Shown here in pieces: positions 1-6,815 of a stretch of 9,941 nt of DNA. The stretch is from Lutibacter sp. Its GTDB lineage: Bacteria > Bacteroidota > Bacteroidia > Flavobacteriales > Flavobacteriaceae. Each line of letters begins with the position of its first letter. Position 1 is the first letter of the stretch. The notes below the pieces were generated by a model that was not told where the DNA came from, did not search any database, and worked only from the letters and a program-made list of their open reading frames with translations. A program made the position numbers and the translations under genes. Location: NCBI GenBank assembly GCA_004195315.1, contig SDWL01000043.1:1-9941 (forward strand), written 5' to 3'.

Positions 1-982
1 AAATATTTCTGTAACAACAGTTTCCAAGGCTTTACAAGGCCGAAGGGATGTTAGCAAATCAACACGTGAAGCAATAGTTAGTCTAGCTGAAAAAATGAAT
101 TATGTACCAAATTCTGTGGCTGTTAATTTAAGAACGCGCCAAACCAAAACTATAGGGGTTATTATTCCAACCATTGTTCACCAATTTTTCTCAAAAGTGA
201 TTGATGGCGTTATTGAAGAGGCAGAAAAACAAGGATATTTGGTAATCACTTTACAATCAAATGAAAATTTTGAATTTGAAAAAAAACAACTTCAATTACT
301 AATGCAAAAAAGAGTTGATGGTATTCTAATTTCTCTTTCCAATGAAACTCAGCATTGTAAACATTTGAATGAAATAATAAAAAACGAAATCCCTATAGTT
401 CTTTTTGATAAAATTTACAAACTTACCAATTGTTCCAAAGTTTATATTGATGATAGACAAGCGGCGTATAATGCGGTCTCTAATTTAATTAAAAAAGGAT
501 ATAATCGAATTGCCCATTTTAGAGGTTCGTTAACACCTCAAAACTCTATTGATCGATTTTTAGGTTATAAAAAGGCACTTACAGATAACGGTATTGATTT
601 TGATCCATCACTTGTATATTTATGCGATAATAATGATGATTTTAATGATGGCTACACAAATGCTCATAAATTAATAAATGAGCAAACTAATGTTGATGCC
701 ATCTTTGCTATTACTGATCTTATTGCTGTTGGAATACTCAAATGCTTTAATGAAAGTGGAATTAAAATCCCAAAAGATATAGCCGTATTTGGGTTTAGCG
801 ATTGGTTTATGTCATCTGTAGTAACACCAACTTTGTCTTCTGTGAAACAACCTGGTTTTGAAATGGGTAGAAAAGCTACTGAAATTTTAATAGAGGAAAT
901 TAAAAATCTTAATAATAATATTCCATATTCCTTTCAGGATGTAATTTTACCTACATCATTAGTGATTAGGGATTCAACTTGA
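1..982 (+). CDS. LacI-family transcriptional regulator, 5'-truncated by the window edge
   Basis: A ligand-responsive repressor or activator of the LacI/GalR family, probably sensing a sugar or sugar derivative. The reading frame is open from base 2 and encodes 326 residues before the stop. The first visible residues (NISVTTVSKALQG..RDVSKSTRE) are the second half of the LacI helix-turn-helix, so only roughly 15 N-terminal residues are missing. An internal ATG at 95 is not the start, because it would remove the DNA-binding domain. The hinge helix follows (YVPNSVAVNLRT), then a periplasmic-binding-protein-like effector domain beginning at TIGVIIP and ending near the C-terminus with typical family elements (DAIFAITDLIAVGIL, IPKDIAVFGFSD, TPTLSSVKQP). 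The ligand cannot be read from the sequence. Its targets are probably upstream, outside the window. The next gene is convergent and encodes a molybdoenzyme, so a regulatory link is doubtful. Family assignment is certain; function is not. Confidence 0.95.
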   Translation, partial: NISVTTVSKALQGRRDVSKSTREAIVSLAEKMNYVPNSVAVNLRTRQTKTIGVIIPTIVHQFFSKVIDGVIEEAEKQGYLVITLQSNENFEFEKKQLQLLMQKRVDGILISLSNETQHCKHLNEIIKNEIPIVLFDKIYKLTNCSKVYIDDRQAAYNAVSNLIKKGYNRIAHFRGSLTPQNSIDRFLGYKKALTDNGIDFDPSLVYLCDNNDDFNDGYTNAHKLINEQTNVDAIFAITDLIAVGILKCFNESGIKIPKDIAVFGFSDWFMSSVVTPTLSSVKQPGFEMGRKATEILIEEIKNLNNNIPYSFQDVILPTSLVIRDST

Positions 983-1059
983 TTTCTTAGGTTTTTAATT
1001 AACATTTCATCGTTTTATAAGTAGTTAATGAAACTTGACTAAAAAAATATCAACTCATT

Positions 1060-1101
1060 CCTTTTAAAATAATAATAAAAATCCCGCAGTTGTGGAATTT
1101 A
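1060..1101 (-). terminator. Putative intrinsic terminator of the molybdoenzyme operon
   Basis: Between the convergent lacI-type and molybdoenzyme genes lies a short imperfect hairpin. Read on the minus strand it is AAATTCC, a 9-nt loop, then GGATTT (one bulged A), followed by a T-rich tail (TTTATTATTATTTT). This is the expected arrangement for a rho-independent terminator just after the catalytic-subunit stop at 1108. On the plus strand the stem is followed by ACTC and then T-runs, so it may also act weakly for the lacI-type gene. The stem is short, so support is moderate. The rest of the 125-bp gap is AT-rich with nothing else recognised. Confidence 0.4.
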
Positions 1102-1107
1102 CTCTTT

Positions 1108-4005
1108 TTATTTTTCATTAATATAATAAGTTGAATCATCTGGCCTAAAAGCTCTGTTAAACCAAAATGGTCTTCTTTCTCCATTTGGTCCTGGTGCAGG
1201 ACGAGTCATTGCTAACCACTCCTTATAAATTTCATGTGATTTATTAGTATCCACAAATATATCACCATAATTTTCACCTTCTTTGGGTTTTTCTATTCTA
1301 ACACGTTGATGCCAAGTATGCATTCCACTTATTGGATCAGGGTGCACTGCATGAGTAATATTTTGATGTACACCTCCATCTTTCCAAAAGATTCGTTTTG
1401 AATCTTTATCACTTGATTCAAATGGTTTTATACCTGAAATCGTGTTCATTTTCCAAACTCCCTTTCCATCACTTTCAATATTTACAGTATTTGTCGCCCA
1501 ACGATTTCCTGTTTTATCTTGAGGCCTTCTCCAACGTCCAATATGATGTGAACAAGCTACAACACCAGGCTTCATACTTTGTGTTACCCAAACTTTATCT
1601 ATAAAGTACCCTATATCCGTATTTAATTTCACTAAATCACCTGTTTGTAAACCCCATTTTTTTGCATCATCAGGATGCATCCAAATTGGATTTCTATTTG
1701 AAATTTCAACTAGCCATTTTGCGTTTCCAGAACGTGAGTGAATTAATGTTGGTAATCTAAAAGTTGGAACTAACACATATTCTCCTTTTGATTTATCCAA
1801 CACATCATTATGGATATGACTTTTTATATATGTTGGTGTAGCATATTCTGGCCATTTCCAATCTACCATGGTTTGTGAGTAAAACTCATTTTTACGAGAT
1901 GGTGTAGGGAATCCAACACATGGTTTTCCATTTATCATAACACCAATTCCTTTTCCATCTTTTGAAATTACATCATTTACAGGATCAACTTTCGTGCCTT
2001 TTAACAGCTCTTCACTTAGTTGGTTTTCATTCATTTTATAAGACTCACCTTTTTCAATTTCATAAGCTCCATACTTTTTCATGTATTCTAATGCTGCAAA
2101 TTGTCCAGTAAAACCATCTGCTTTTGCAGTTTCGTTTAACCCTTTAATTCTTTCAAAAATATATTGGTAATATTCATCAATCGTAATTTTTTTTCCTGGT
2201 CTATATGGTGATTCAAATGTTTTACGAATTCCCATACTTCCATCAGGATCTATTCTCCAAGATAATTCAATAAAAAATTCATCTTCTTCCCATACTTCAC
2301 CTGGATTAGCTTCATATGTTAATTTTACTGGCTTTCCATTTCTACGAGCAGCTTCTCTTAATACTGGCTGACGAAATGCAACCCAAGTTCCACCGTGTGT
2401 AGCGTAACTATTTAAATCGTGACGTTCAGACGCCAATCCCATAGGCAATACAAAATCTGCATAAAAAGCAGTTTCATTCCAAGTTGGAGTTAATGCTGCG
2501 TGCAATCCAAATTTTGTTTCATCAGAAAACATTTCCATCCAAGTAAATCCATCAGGATACGTCCAAACAGGATTAAATACTCGTGAAAAATATACGTCCA
2601 TTTTACCTCTTCCTTCTTTTAAGAAATGTGGTAAAAGCTGACTCATTTCAAAGAAAGCTAATGGGTATTCTTTTGGGAAATGTAATTCATTCCATTTTTT
2701 CTGAGGTGCAGGTGGATTTGGTTGTGTTGGCTTGAATTTATTCCAAGAATTTGGAGATGTTCCACCTTTAGCGCCAACCGCTCCTGTTAAAACGGTTAGA
2801 AAATGCAAACAACGTGCAACTGCCCAACCGCCAAGGTTTGAAGCGGCTGCTGCACGCCAGCTATGAGACGCAAATCGTTCACCAGCTTCACCAATTTTAT
2901 GTGCAATTTCAATAATCATATCTGCTTTTACACCTGATTCTTTTTCTGCAAATTCTGGAGTAAATTCTTTATACTCGGCAATCATAGCAGCAATATAATT
3001 TTCAAAAATTATTTCTTTATATGAATGTCGAGCGCGTAAATATTCTTTCCAGTTTGTCCAGTTTTCTAAATAATTTCTATTGTATAACCCTTCTTCTAAA
3101 ATAATTAAAGCCATTGCTAATAAAACTGCAGCTTCAGTACCTGGATATGAAGGTAACCAGTAATCTGACATACTAGCTGTATTTGATAATCGAGGATCCA
3201 TGGTGGCCAATTTAGCCCCTTTCATTTTTCCTTCAATAATACGTTGTGCATGTGGATTGAAATAGTGCCCAGATTCTAAATGTGCAGAGATTAATAATAT
3301 AAATTTTGCTTCAGCGTGATCTGGTGATGGTCTATCATAACCATACCATAAATTGTATCCAAAACGAGCTCCTGAAGAACAAATATTTGTGTGTGAATTA
3401 TGACCATCAATTCCCCAACCTTGTAAAATCCAGTTCATGAACTTTTCGTTACCTGGTCTTCCTACATGGTATGCTATTTCATTATGACGATCTTCTAGAA
3501 TTGCTTTTCTAATACGAGTAGCAATTGTGTCTAAAGCATCATCCCAAGAAACACGTTCCCATTCACCATCGCCACGTTTTCCTTTTCTCTTTAAAGGAAA
3601 CAAAATTCTATCTGGATCTGTAACTTGATTTATTGTAGCTGGACCTTTTGCACAGTTTCTACCTCTACTGCCAGGATGATAAGGATTTCCTTCGAACTTT
3701 TTAACTTCTTGTGTTTCTTTATCTATAAAAGCCGTTAAACCACAAGCACTTTCACAGTTAAAACAAGTTGTTGGCACAATTTGATACGTTTTTTTCTCTT
3801 TTTTAGGCCAAACTTTTGGATTGTATTCAACCCAATTATCCCACTTTTCAGGTGGTGGGAAATTCTCATACATTTGTGCCACTTCTTCATCAGTAAATTG
3901 ACGCATATCGCTATCAAATTCTTGATAACCTTCTTTGTGCAGATTTGGAATAATTCCTAATTTTTCTGCTATATTTTCTATAAATGATGGTTTCTTATAA
4001 CCCAT
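1108..4005 (-). CDS. soeA: Molybdopterin (bis-MGD) oxidoreductase catalytic subunit, SoeA-like sulfite dehydrogenase
   Basis: A 965-residue catalytic subunit of the DMSO reductase/complex iron-sulfur molybdoenzyme family. It most likely oxidises sulfite to sulfate in the cytoplasm. An N-terminal 4Fe-4S site is visible as C81-x2-C84-x3-C88 with the fourth cysteine C118 in GRNCAKGP; the lysine there is the usual relay between the cluster and the pterin. The residue expected to ligate molybdenum is C209 in HTNICSSGARFG. A bis-MGD-binding C-terminal domain follows. There is no Tat (twin-arginine) signal, unlike periplasmic polysulfide, thiosulfate and tetrathionate reductases; this fits SoeA, known to face the cytoplasm. 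The C-terminal stretch (GVHQN..HAVHPDPISGMHTWHQ, WLAMTRPAPGPNGERRPFW) resembles SoeA as I recall it. The ATG lies 17 nt after the stop of the electron-transfer gene, so the two form an operon. Alternatives are other cytoplasmic members of the family, such as a polysulfide- or thiosulfate-type enzyme. Family is certain; substrate is inferred. Confidence 0.85.
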   Translation of the reverse strand: MGYKKPSFIENIAEKLGIIPNLHKEGYQEFDSDMRQFTDEEVAQMYENFPPPEKWDNWVEYNPKVWPKKEKKTYQIVPTTCFNCESACGLTAFIDKETQEVKKFEGNPYHPGSRGRNCAKGPATINQVTDPDRILFPLKRKGKRGDGEWERVSWDDALDTIATRIRKAILEDRHNEIAYHVGRPGNEKFMNWILQGWGIDGHNSHTNICSSGARFGYNLWYGYDRPSPDHAEAKFILLISAHLESGHYFNPHAQRIIEGKMKGAKLATMDPRLSNTASMSDYWLPSYPGTEAAVLLAMALIILEEGLYNRNYLENWTNWKEYLRARHSYKEIIFENYIAAMIAEYKEFTPEFAEKESGVKADMIIEIAHKIGEAGERFASHSWRAAAASNLGGWAVARCLHFLTVLTGAVGAKGGTSPNSWNKFKPTQPNPPAPQKKWNELHFPKEYPLAFFEMSQLLPHFLKEGRGKMDVYFSRVFNPVWTYPDGFTWMEMFSDETKFGLHAALTPTWNETAFYADFVLPMGLASERHDLNSYATHGGTWVAFRQPVLREAARRNGKPVKLTYEANPGEVWEEDEFFIELSWRIDPDGSMGIRKTFESPYRPGKKITIDEYYQYIFERIKGLNETAKADGFTGQFAALEYMKKYGAYEIEKGESYKMNENQLSEELLKGTKVDPVNDVISKDGKGIGVMINGKPCVGFPTPSRKNEFYSQTMVDWKWPEYATPTYIKSHIHNDVLDKSKGEYVLVPTFRLPTLIHSRSGNAKWLVEISNRNPIWMHPDDAKKWGLQTGDLVKLNTDIGYFIDKVWVTQSMKPGVVACSHHIGRWRRPQDKTGNRWATNTVNIESDGKGVWKMNTISGIKPFESSDKDSKRIFWKDGGVHQNITHAVHPDPISGMHTWHQRVRIEKPKEGENYGDIFVDTNKSHEIYKEWLAMTRPAPGPNGERRPFWFNRAFRPDDSTYYINEK

Positions 4006-4022
4006 GATTTTTTTATTTTAAA

Positions 4023-5639
4023 TTAAGCTAATGGAATTCTTTGTGGCGCTTCCACCCAAATTTTTTCAGTAATTAAAATTCCTATTAACACACATATTCC
4101 TGAAATAACAGTTAATAGCCCTCCATTTCCAAAAAATAACAATGCTAATGGAATAATGTTACCTATTAATACTGTTACCATCCAAAACAGATTTTTATAT
4201 CTTCCTTTGGTAATCATTTTCACAACAATTTTTGCTGCGGTTGTAGGATGTGTAATTGTTAATTCAGTAACCAATGTAAATAAATTAACAACTAGTGCAA
4301 TAATCATTGTGTTTTTTAAGATGTTCATCCAATCTTCATTTCCAAAAATTAAACCAGCTATTATAAAAATTGCAACTCCTGCCATTACACTATGAACTAA
4401 CATATGTAATGGTAGTGCTGGACTTTGCCAAAAATCACGACCTTTTGCTTGTGCAAATAAGAATGCAGTATAAATAGCTAATAGTACTGCAAAAACAGCT
4501 GTAATCCATAATAGTACGACCTCTCCCGCATTTATTTCAAAGAATATCATTGCTCCCCATACAGTAACTAACAATCCGAAAACTGTAATTGTGTAACCTC
4601 CTTTTACCAACCAAGAATTCCATTGTGGACGTAATAAAACGTTTAAAAAACGATCTGGTCTATCTAAGTCCATCACTAAAAATAATCCTGTTAAAGCTAA
4701 AAATGTTAATGAAATTCCTACAGACCATAATTTAGTGGTTGTTGATACTTCATAGCCCAACATAATTGCCAAAAATGGAATTAGAAATGCTCCTGCAGCA
4801 ATTGCTTTTGTAAATACATACGCTGAAACTTCCCATCCCCATAAAATTCCTTTATCTGGTGTATCATAAACTCTTCTAGCTCTTCCCGATAGAACATCTA
4901 TATAATTTGGATTTTCAGAATCTTTTCTTTGATAAGTAGCTTCAATTTCATTATTAATTGTCATTTGTAATAAATCTACATCGTCATTGGTATGCATCAT
5001 TTTTTCAGCAGCTTTTGCAAAATGACCAACACCTCGCGCTTGTGAATTCCACAAACCTGATCCAGATTTACCTGTTGCTTCAGGAACTAAAGAAGCATCG
5101 TCAGCATCAATATAAAATAAGTTTGGATTTGTTCCTTTTTCAGGTTTACGAACTTTCACTGCTTGACGTGCTAATAATTGTGAAATTTCAGTTGTTGGAT
5201 TATGCATATCTCCAGCTATAATTGCATGTTCTGGACAAACGGCAACACAAGCCGGTTCTCTACCAACATCTACTCTATGTGCGCAATAATTACATTTAGC
5301 TGCAGTACTTGTATCCGGATCAATATACAATGCATCATAAGGACACGCTTGCATACAAGATTTACAACCAATACAACGGTTGTTATCAAAATCTACAATA
5401 CCATCTTCTCGAGTAAACAATGCCTCAACCGGACATATTTCCACACAAGGAGCATCTGTACAATGGTTGCAACGCATTACTGAAAAAATTCTTCGTGTAT
5501 CTGGAAATTCTCCCTTTTCTACTTGTTTAACATACGTTCTGTTAACTCCTATAGCTACATCATGTTCAGATTTACAAGCTGTTGTGCAAGCATGACAACC
5601 AATACATTTACGATTGTCAATTATAAAACCATACTTCAT
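4023..5639 (-). CDS. Fused 4Fe-4S ferredoxin / NrfD-type membrane subunit (SoeB-SoeC fusion)
   Basis: A 538-residue electron-transfer and membrane-anchor subunit for the molybdoenzyme encoded just downstream. Residues 1-150 are a DmsB/PsrB-type ferredoxin with sixteen cysteines in four groups (C12/15/18/22, C57/60/65/69, C89/92/95/99, C116/119/131/135), enough for four 4Fe-4S clusters. A linker of about 110 residues leads to an NrfD/PsrC/SoeC-like domain with about eight hydrophobic helices (roughly 270-296, 304-323, 346-366, 374-396, 408-433, 443-460, 484-503, 507-526), where quinone exchange would occur. In the usual three-gene systems these are two proteins, so this is a genuine fusion with one continuous frame. 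There is no N-terminal signal, so the ferredoxin domain should be cytoplasmic. The frame could start at TTG 5669, but ATG 5639 directly precedes the conserved KYGFIIDNRKCIGC and is preferred. First gene of the operon. Confidence 0.9.
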   Translation of the reverse strand: MKYGFIIDNRKCIGCHACTTACKSEHDVAIGVNRTYVKQVEKGEFPDTRRIFSVMRCNHCTDAPCVEICPVEALFTREDGIVDFDNNRCIGCKSCMQACPYDALYIDPDTSTAAKCNYCAHRVDVGREPACVAVCPEHAIIAGDMHNPTTEISQLLARQAVKVRKPEKGTNPNLFYIDADDASLVPEATGKSGSGLWNSQARGVGHFAKAAEKMMHTNDDVDLLQMTINNEIEATYQRKDSENPNYIDVLSGRARRVYDTPDKGILWGWEVSAYVFTKAIAAGAFLIPFLAIMLGYEVSTTTKLWSVGISLTFLALTGLFLVMDLDRPDRFLNVLLRPQWNSWLVKGGYTITVFGLLVTVWGAMIFFEINAGEVVLLWITAVFAVLLAIYTAFLFAQAKGRDFWQSPALPLHMLVHSVMAGVAIFIIAGLIFGNEDWMNILKNTMIIALVVNLFTLVTELTITHPTTAAKIVVKMITKGRYKNLFWMVTVLIGNIIPLALLFFGNGGLLTVISGICVLIGILITEKIWVEAPQRIPLA

Positions 5640-5666
5640 AGTTAATTTATAAAATTTTGAATTAAA

Positions 5667-5674
5667 CAAATTTA
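5667..5674 (-). promoter_or_regulatory. Possible -7 element for the soe-like operon
   Basis: On the minus strand this reads TAAATTTG, an exact fit to the flavobacterial TAnnTTTG -7 element, about 28 nt before the ATG at 5639. No TTG is found at the expected 17-23 nt further upstream on that strand, so the promoter would be half-supported. It also overlaps the stop codon of the possible leader peptide at 5672-5710. If this promoter is real, that island is upstream DNA rather than transcribed leader. Confidence 0.3.
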
Positions 5675-5710
5675 GCTATTGACAACACCCTCTTTGTGAT
5701 GGTGGTTACA
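5672..5710 (-). other. GC-rich island upstream of the soe-like operon: possible leader peptide end or structured/operator site
   Basis: The 5640-5797 gap is almost pure A/T except here, where G/C approaches half of the bases. On the operon strand one frame reads CNHHHKEGVVNS followed by TAA at 5674-5672. That frame is open back to a stop at 5740-5738 but holds no ATG, GTG or TTG; only ATT (5728) or ATA (5716) could initiate. An ATG at 5711-5709 in another frame is followed at once by TAA. The same stretch contains an inverted repeat, AACCACC (5707-5701) and GGTGTT (5689-5684), with one bulged base and an 11-nt loop. It could be the end of a regulatory leader peptide, an RNA hairpin, or an operator. 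The sequence alone does not decide among these. Confidence 0.35.
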
Positions 5711-5745
5711 TAATATATTATTTAGAATTAATTTAAATTAGAGAA

Positions 5746-5777
5746 TTGATATATTAATTAGAAATAATTTACTTTTG
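5746..5777 (+). promoter_or_regulatory. Bacteroidota-type promoter for moaD
   Basis: TTG at 5746-5748 and TACTTTTG at 5770-5777, an exact TAnnTTTG, separated by 21 nt. This lies within the 17-23 nt spacing known for flavobacterial promoters. It ends 20 nt before the moaD ATG, giving a short leader without a Shine-Dalgarno sequence, as is usual in this phylum. Confidence 0.6.
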
Positions 5778-5797
5778 TACTAAATTATCTCTTAATT

Positions 5798-6040
5798 ATG
5801 AATTTTACTATTTTATTTTTTGGAATTACTACTGATTTAATTGGAAGAAATTCATTAAACTATACTTCCGAAGAAAAAATCACAATTATTGAGTTAAAAA
5901 ATCTGTTAAAAACAGAATACGCTAACCTAAAAAATATGAACGAATTTGCCATTGCCATAAATGAAGAATACGCAAATGACGATTTAATAATTAATGAAGG
6001 TGATGTTGTTGCAATTATCCCACCAGTAAGTGGAGGTTAA
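5798..6040 (+). CDS. moaD: Molybdopterin synthase small (sulfur carrier) subunit MoaD
   Basis: An 80-residue ubiquitin-fold sulfur carrier, the usual length for MoaD. It starts with a beta strand (MNFTILFFGITTDLIG) and ends in the diagnostic tail GDVVAIIPPVSGG, whose terminal Gly-Gly is adenylated by MoeB and converted to a thiocarboxylate. Two MoaD act with a MoaE dimer to put both dithiolene sulfurs into precursor Z (cyclic pyranopterin monophosphate). The partners moaE and a moeB homologue are both in this window. The stop shares the bases TTAA with the stop of the convergent DUF3817 gene. ThiS has a similar fold and tail, but the adjacent moaE and molybdoenzyme favour MoaD. Confidence 0.93.
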   Translation: MNFTILFFGITTDLIGRNSLNYTSEEKITIIELKNLLKTEYANLKNMNEFAIAINEEYANDDLIINEGDVVAIIPPVSGG

Positions 6041-6312
6041 TTTCTTAAATATTTTTTATCGATATAAAATGTTCCAAAAGGCACCAAAGAAGCTCCAAGA
6101 ACAATCCAAAAAGTTTTAGATTTCCACTTTAATTCATATTTCATCATAATTCCAAATATAACATACGCTAGAAATAATATTCCATGTGGCATTCCAAACA
6201 TTTTTACATAGGAATCATTTTCTGCTAAGTACTTAATTGGTGTAGCTATAAATAACAACACTAGATAAGATATTCCCTCTAACAAACTAATAATTCTAAA
6301 TGCATTTTTCAT
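6037..6312 (-). CDS. DUF3817 family small membrane protein
   Basis: A 91-residue integral membrane protein of unknown function. It matches the DUF3817 pattern throughout: an early helix with LEGISYLVLLFIATPIKYLAEN, then GMPHGILFLAYVIFGIMM, a basic WKSK loop, and a last helix VLGASLVPFGTFYIDKK. Three hydrophobic segments are visible (about 8-27, 43-57, 68-84). The upstream sequence has an AAGGA 7 nt before the ATG, a Shine-Dalgarno-like motif that is unusual for this phylum. It sits antisense between moaD and moaE and ends on the same TTAA as moaD. Nothing ties it to cofactor synthesis beyond position. Confidence 0.88.
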   Translation of the reverse strand: MKNAFRIISLLEGISYLVLLFIATPIKYLAENDSYVKMFGMPHGILFLAYVIFGIMMKYELKWKSKTFWIVLGASLVPFGTFYIDKKYLRN

Positions 6313-6337
6313 TATGTTTTCCTTAAAATTAAATATT

Positions 6338-6370
6338 TTGCGAAAATAGGCTTTAGATTTGTTAAATTTG
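6338..6370 (+). promoter_or_regulatory. Bacteroidota-type promoter for moaE
   Basis: TTG at 6338-6340 and TAAATTTG at 6363-6370, an exact TAnnTTTG, with a 22-nt spacer. The moaE ATG follows 19 nt later. It lies in the 77-nt divergent gap shared with the DUF3817 gene, so moaE appears to have its own promoter rather than depending on moaD transcription. Confidence 0.6.
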
Positions 6371-6389
6371 CTAAAATTTAGTTAAAATA

Positions 6390-6815
6390 ATGACACAAAG
6401 AACATCTATAAAAATAACGTCAGAAAAGTTAAGTATACTAAATTGTACAAGTTTTGTTGAAGATGATTCTTGTGGAGGTATTGTTACATTTGTTGGCACA
6501 GTTAGAAACTCTACTCAAAATAAAAAGGTTACTCTTTTAGATTTTAGTGCTTATGAGCCAATGGCATTAAAAGAAATGCAAAAAATTGCTGATACTATAT
6601 TAGAGAAATTTCCAATTCATAAAATTGCTATTCATCATGCAGTTGGAGAATTACAAATTGGTGATATTCCCGTAATTATAGCAGTTTCATCAGCTCATAG
6701 AAAAGTTGCTTTTACGGCTTGTGAGTATGCAATTGACACATTAAAAGAAACTGTACCTATTTGGAAAAAGGAACATTTTGAAGATGGTGAAGTTTGGGTG
6801 AATTCACATCCTTAA
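6390..6815 (+). CDS. moaE: Molybdopterin synthase catalytic subunit MoaE
   Basis: A 141-residue protein of normal MoaE length. MoaE forms the dimeric core of molybdopterin synthase and transfers sulfur from the MoaD thiocarboxylate to precursor Z. Visible family motifs, in order: GGIVTFVGTVRN (about 29-40) with the conserved Arg39, the YEPMA segment (about 55), HAVGELQIGD (about 85), VSSAHRKVAF (about 100), and PIWKKEHFEDGEVWV near the C-terminus, which carries the active-site lysine. It follows moaD on the same strand but is separated from it by the antisense DUF3817 gene. Its stop shares TTAA (6812-6815) with the stop of the convergent mutS-like gene. Complete, with no sign of decay. Confidence 0.95.
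   Translation: MTQRTSIKITSEKLSILNCTSFVEDDSCGGIVTFVGTVRNSTQNKKVTLLDFSAYEPMALKEMQKIADTILEKFPIHKIAIHHAVGELQIGDIPVIIAVSSAHRKVAFTACEYAIDTLKETVPIWKKEHFEDGEVWVNSHP

Noticed and set aside
1005..1033. Inverted repeat TTTCAT/ATGAAA after the lacI-type gene, considered as its terminator
   Set aside because: Only six base pairs with a 17-nt loop and no following T-run.
1398..1604. Plus-strand open frame inside the catalytic-subunit gene
   Set aside because: Antisense to strongly conserved molybdoenzyme coding sequence, low-complexity translation and no recognisable domain. The other short frames opposite or within 3735-5595 are rejected for the same reason.
5640..5669. Ten-residue N-terminal extension of the ferredoxin-NrfD fusion starting at TTG 5669
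   Set aside because: ATG 5639 sits directly before the conserved KYGFIIDNRKCIGC start, and the TTG overlaps the possible -7 promoter element.
5798..6040. Interpretation of the small Gly-Gly protein as ThiS (thiamine sulfur carrier)
   Set aside because: The adjacent moaE and molybdoenzyme operon, and no thiamine genes in the window, favour MoaD.
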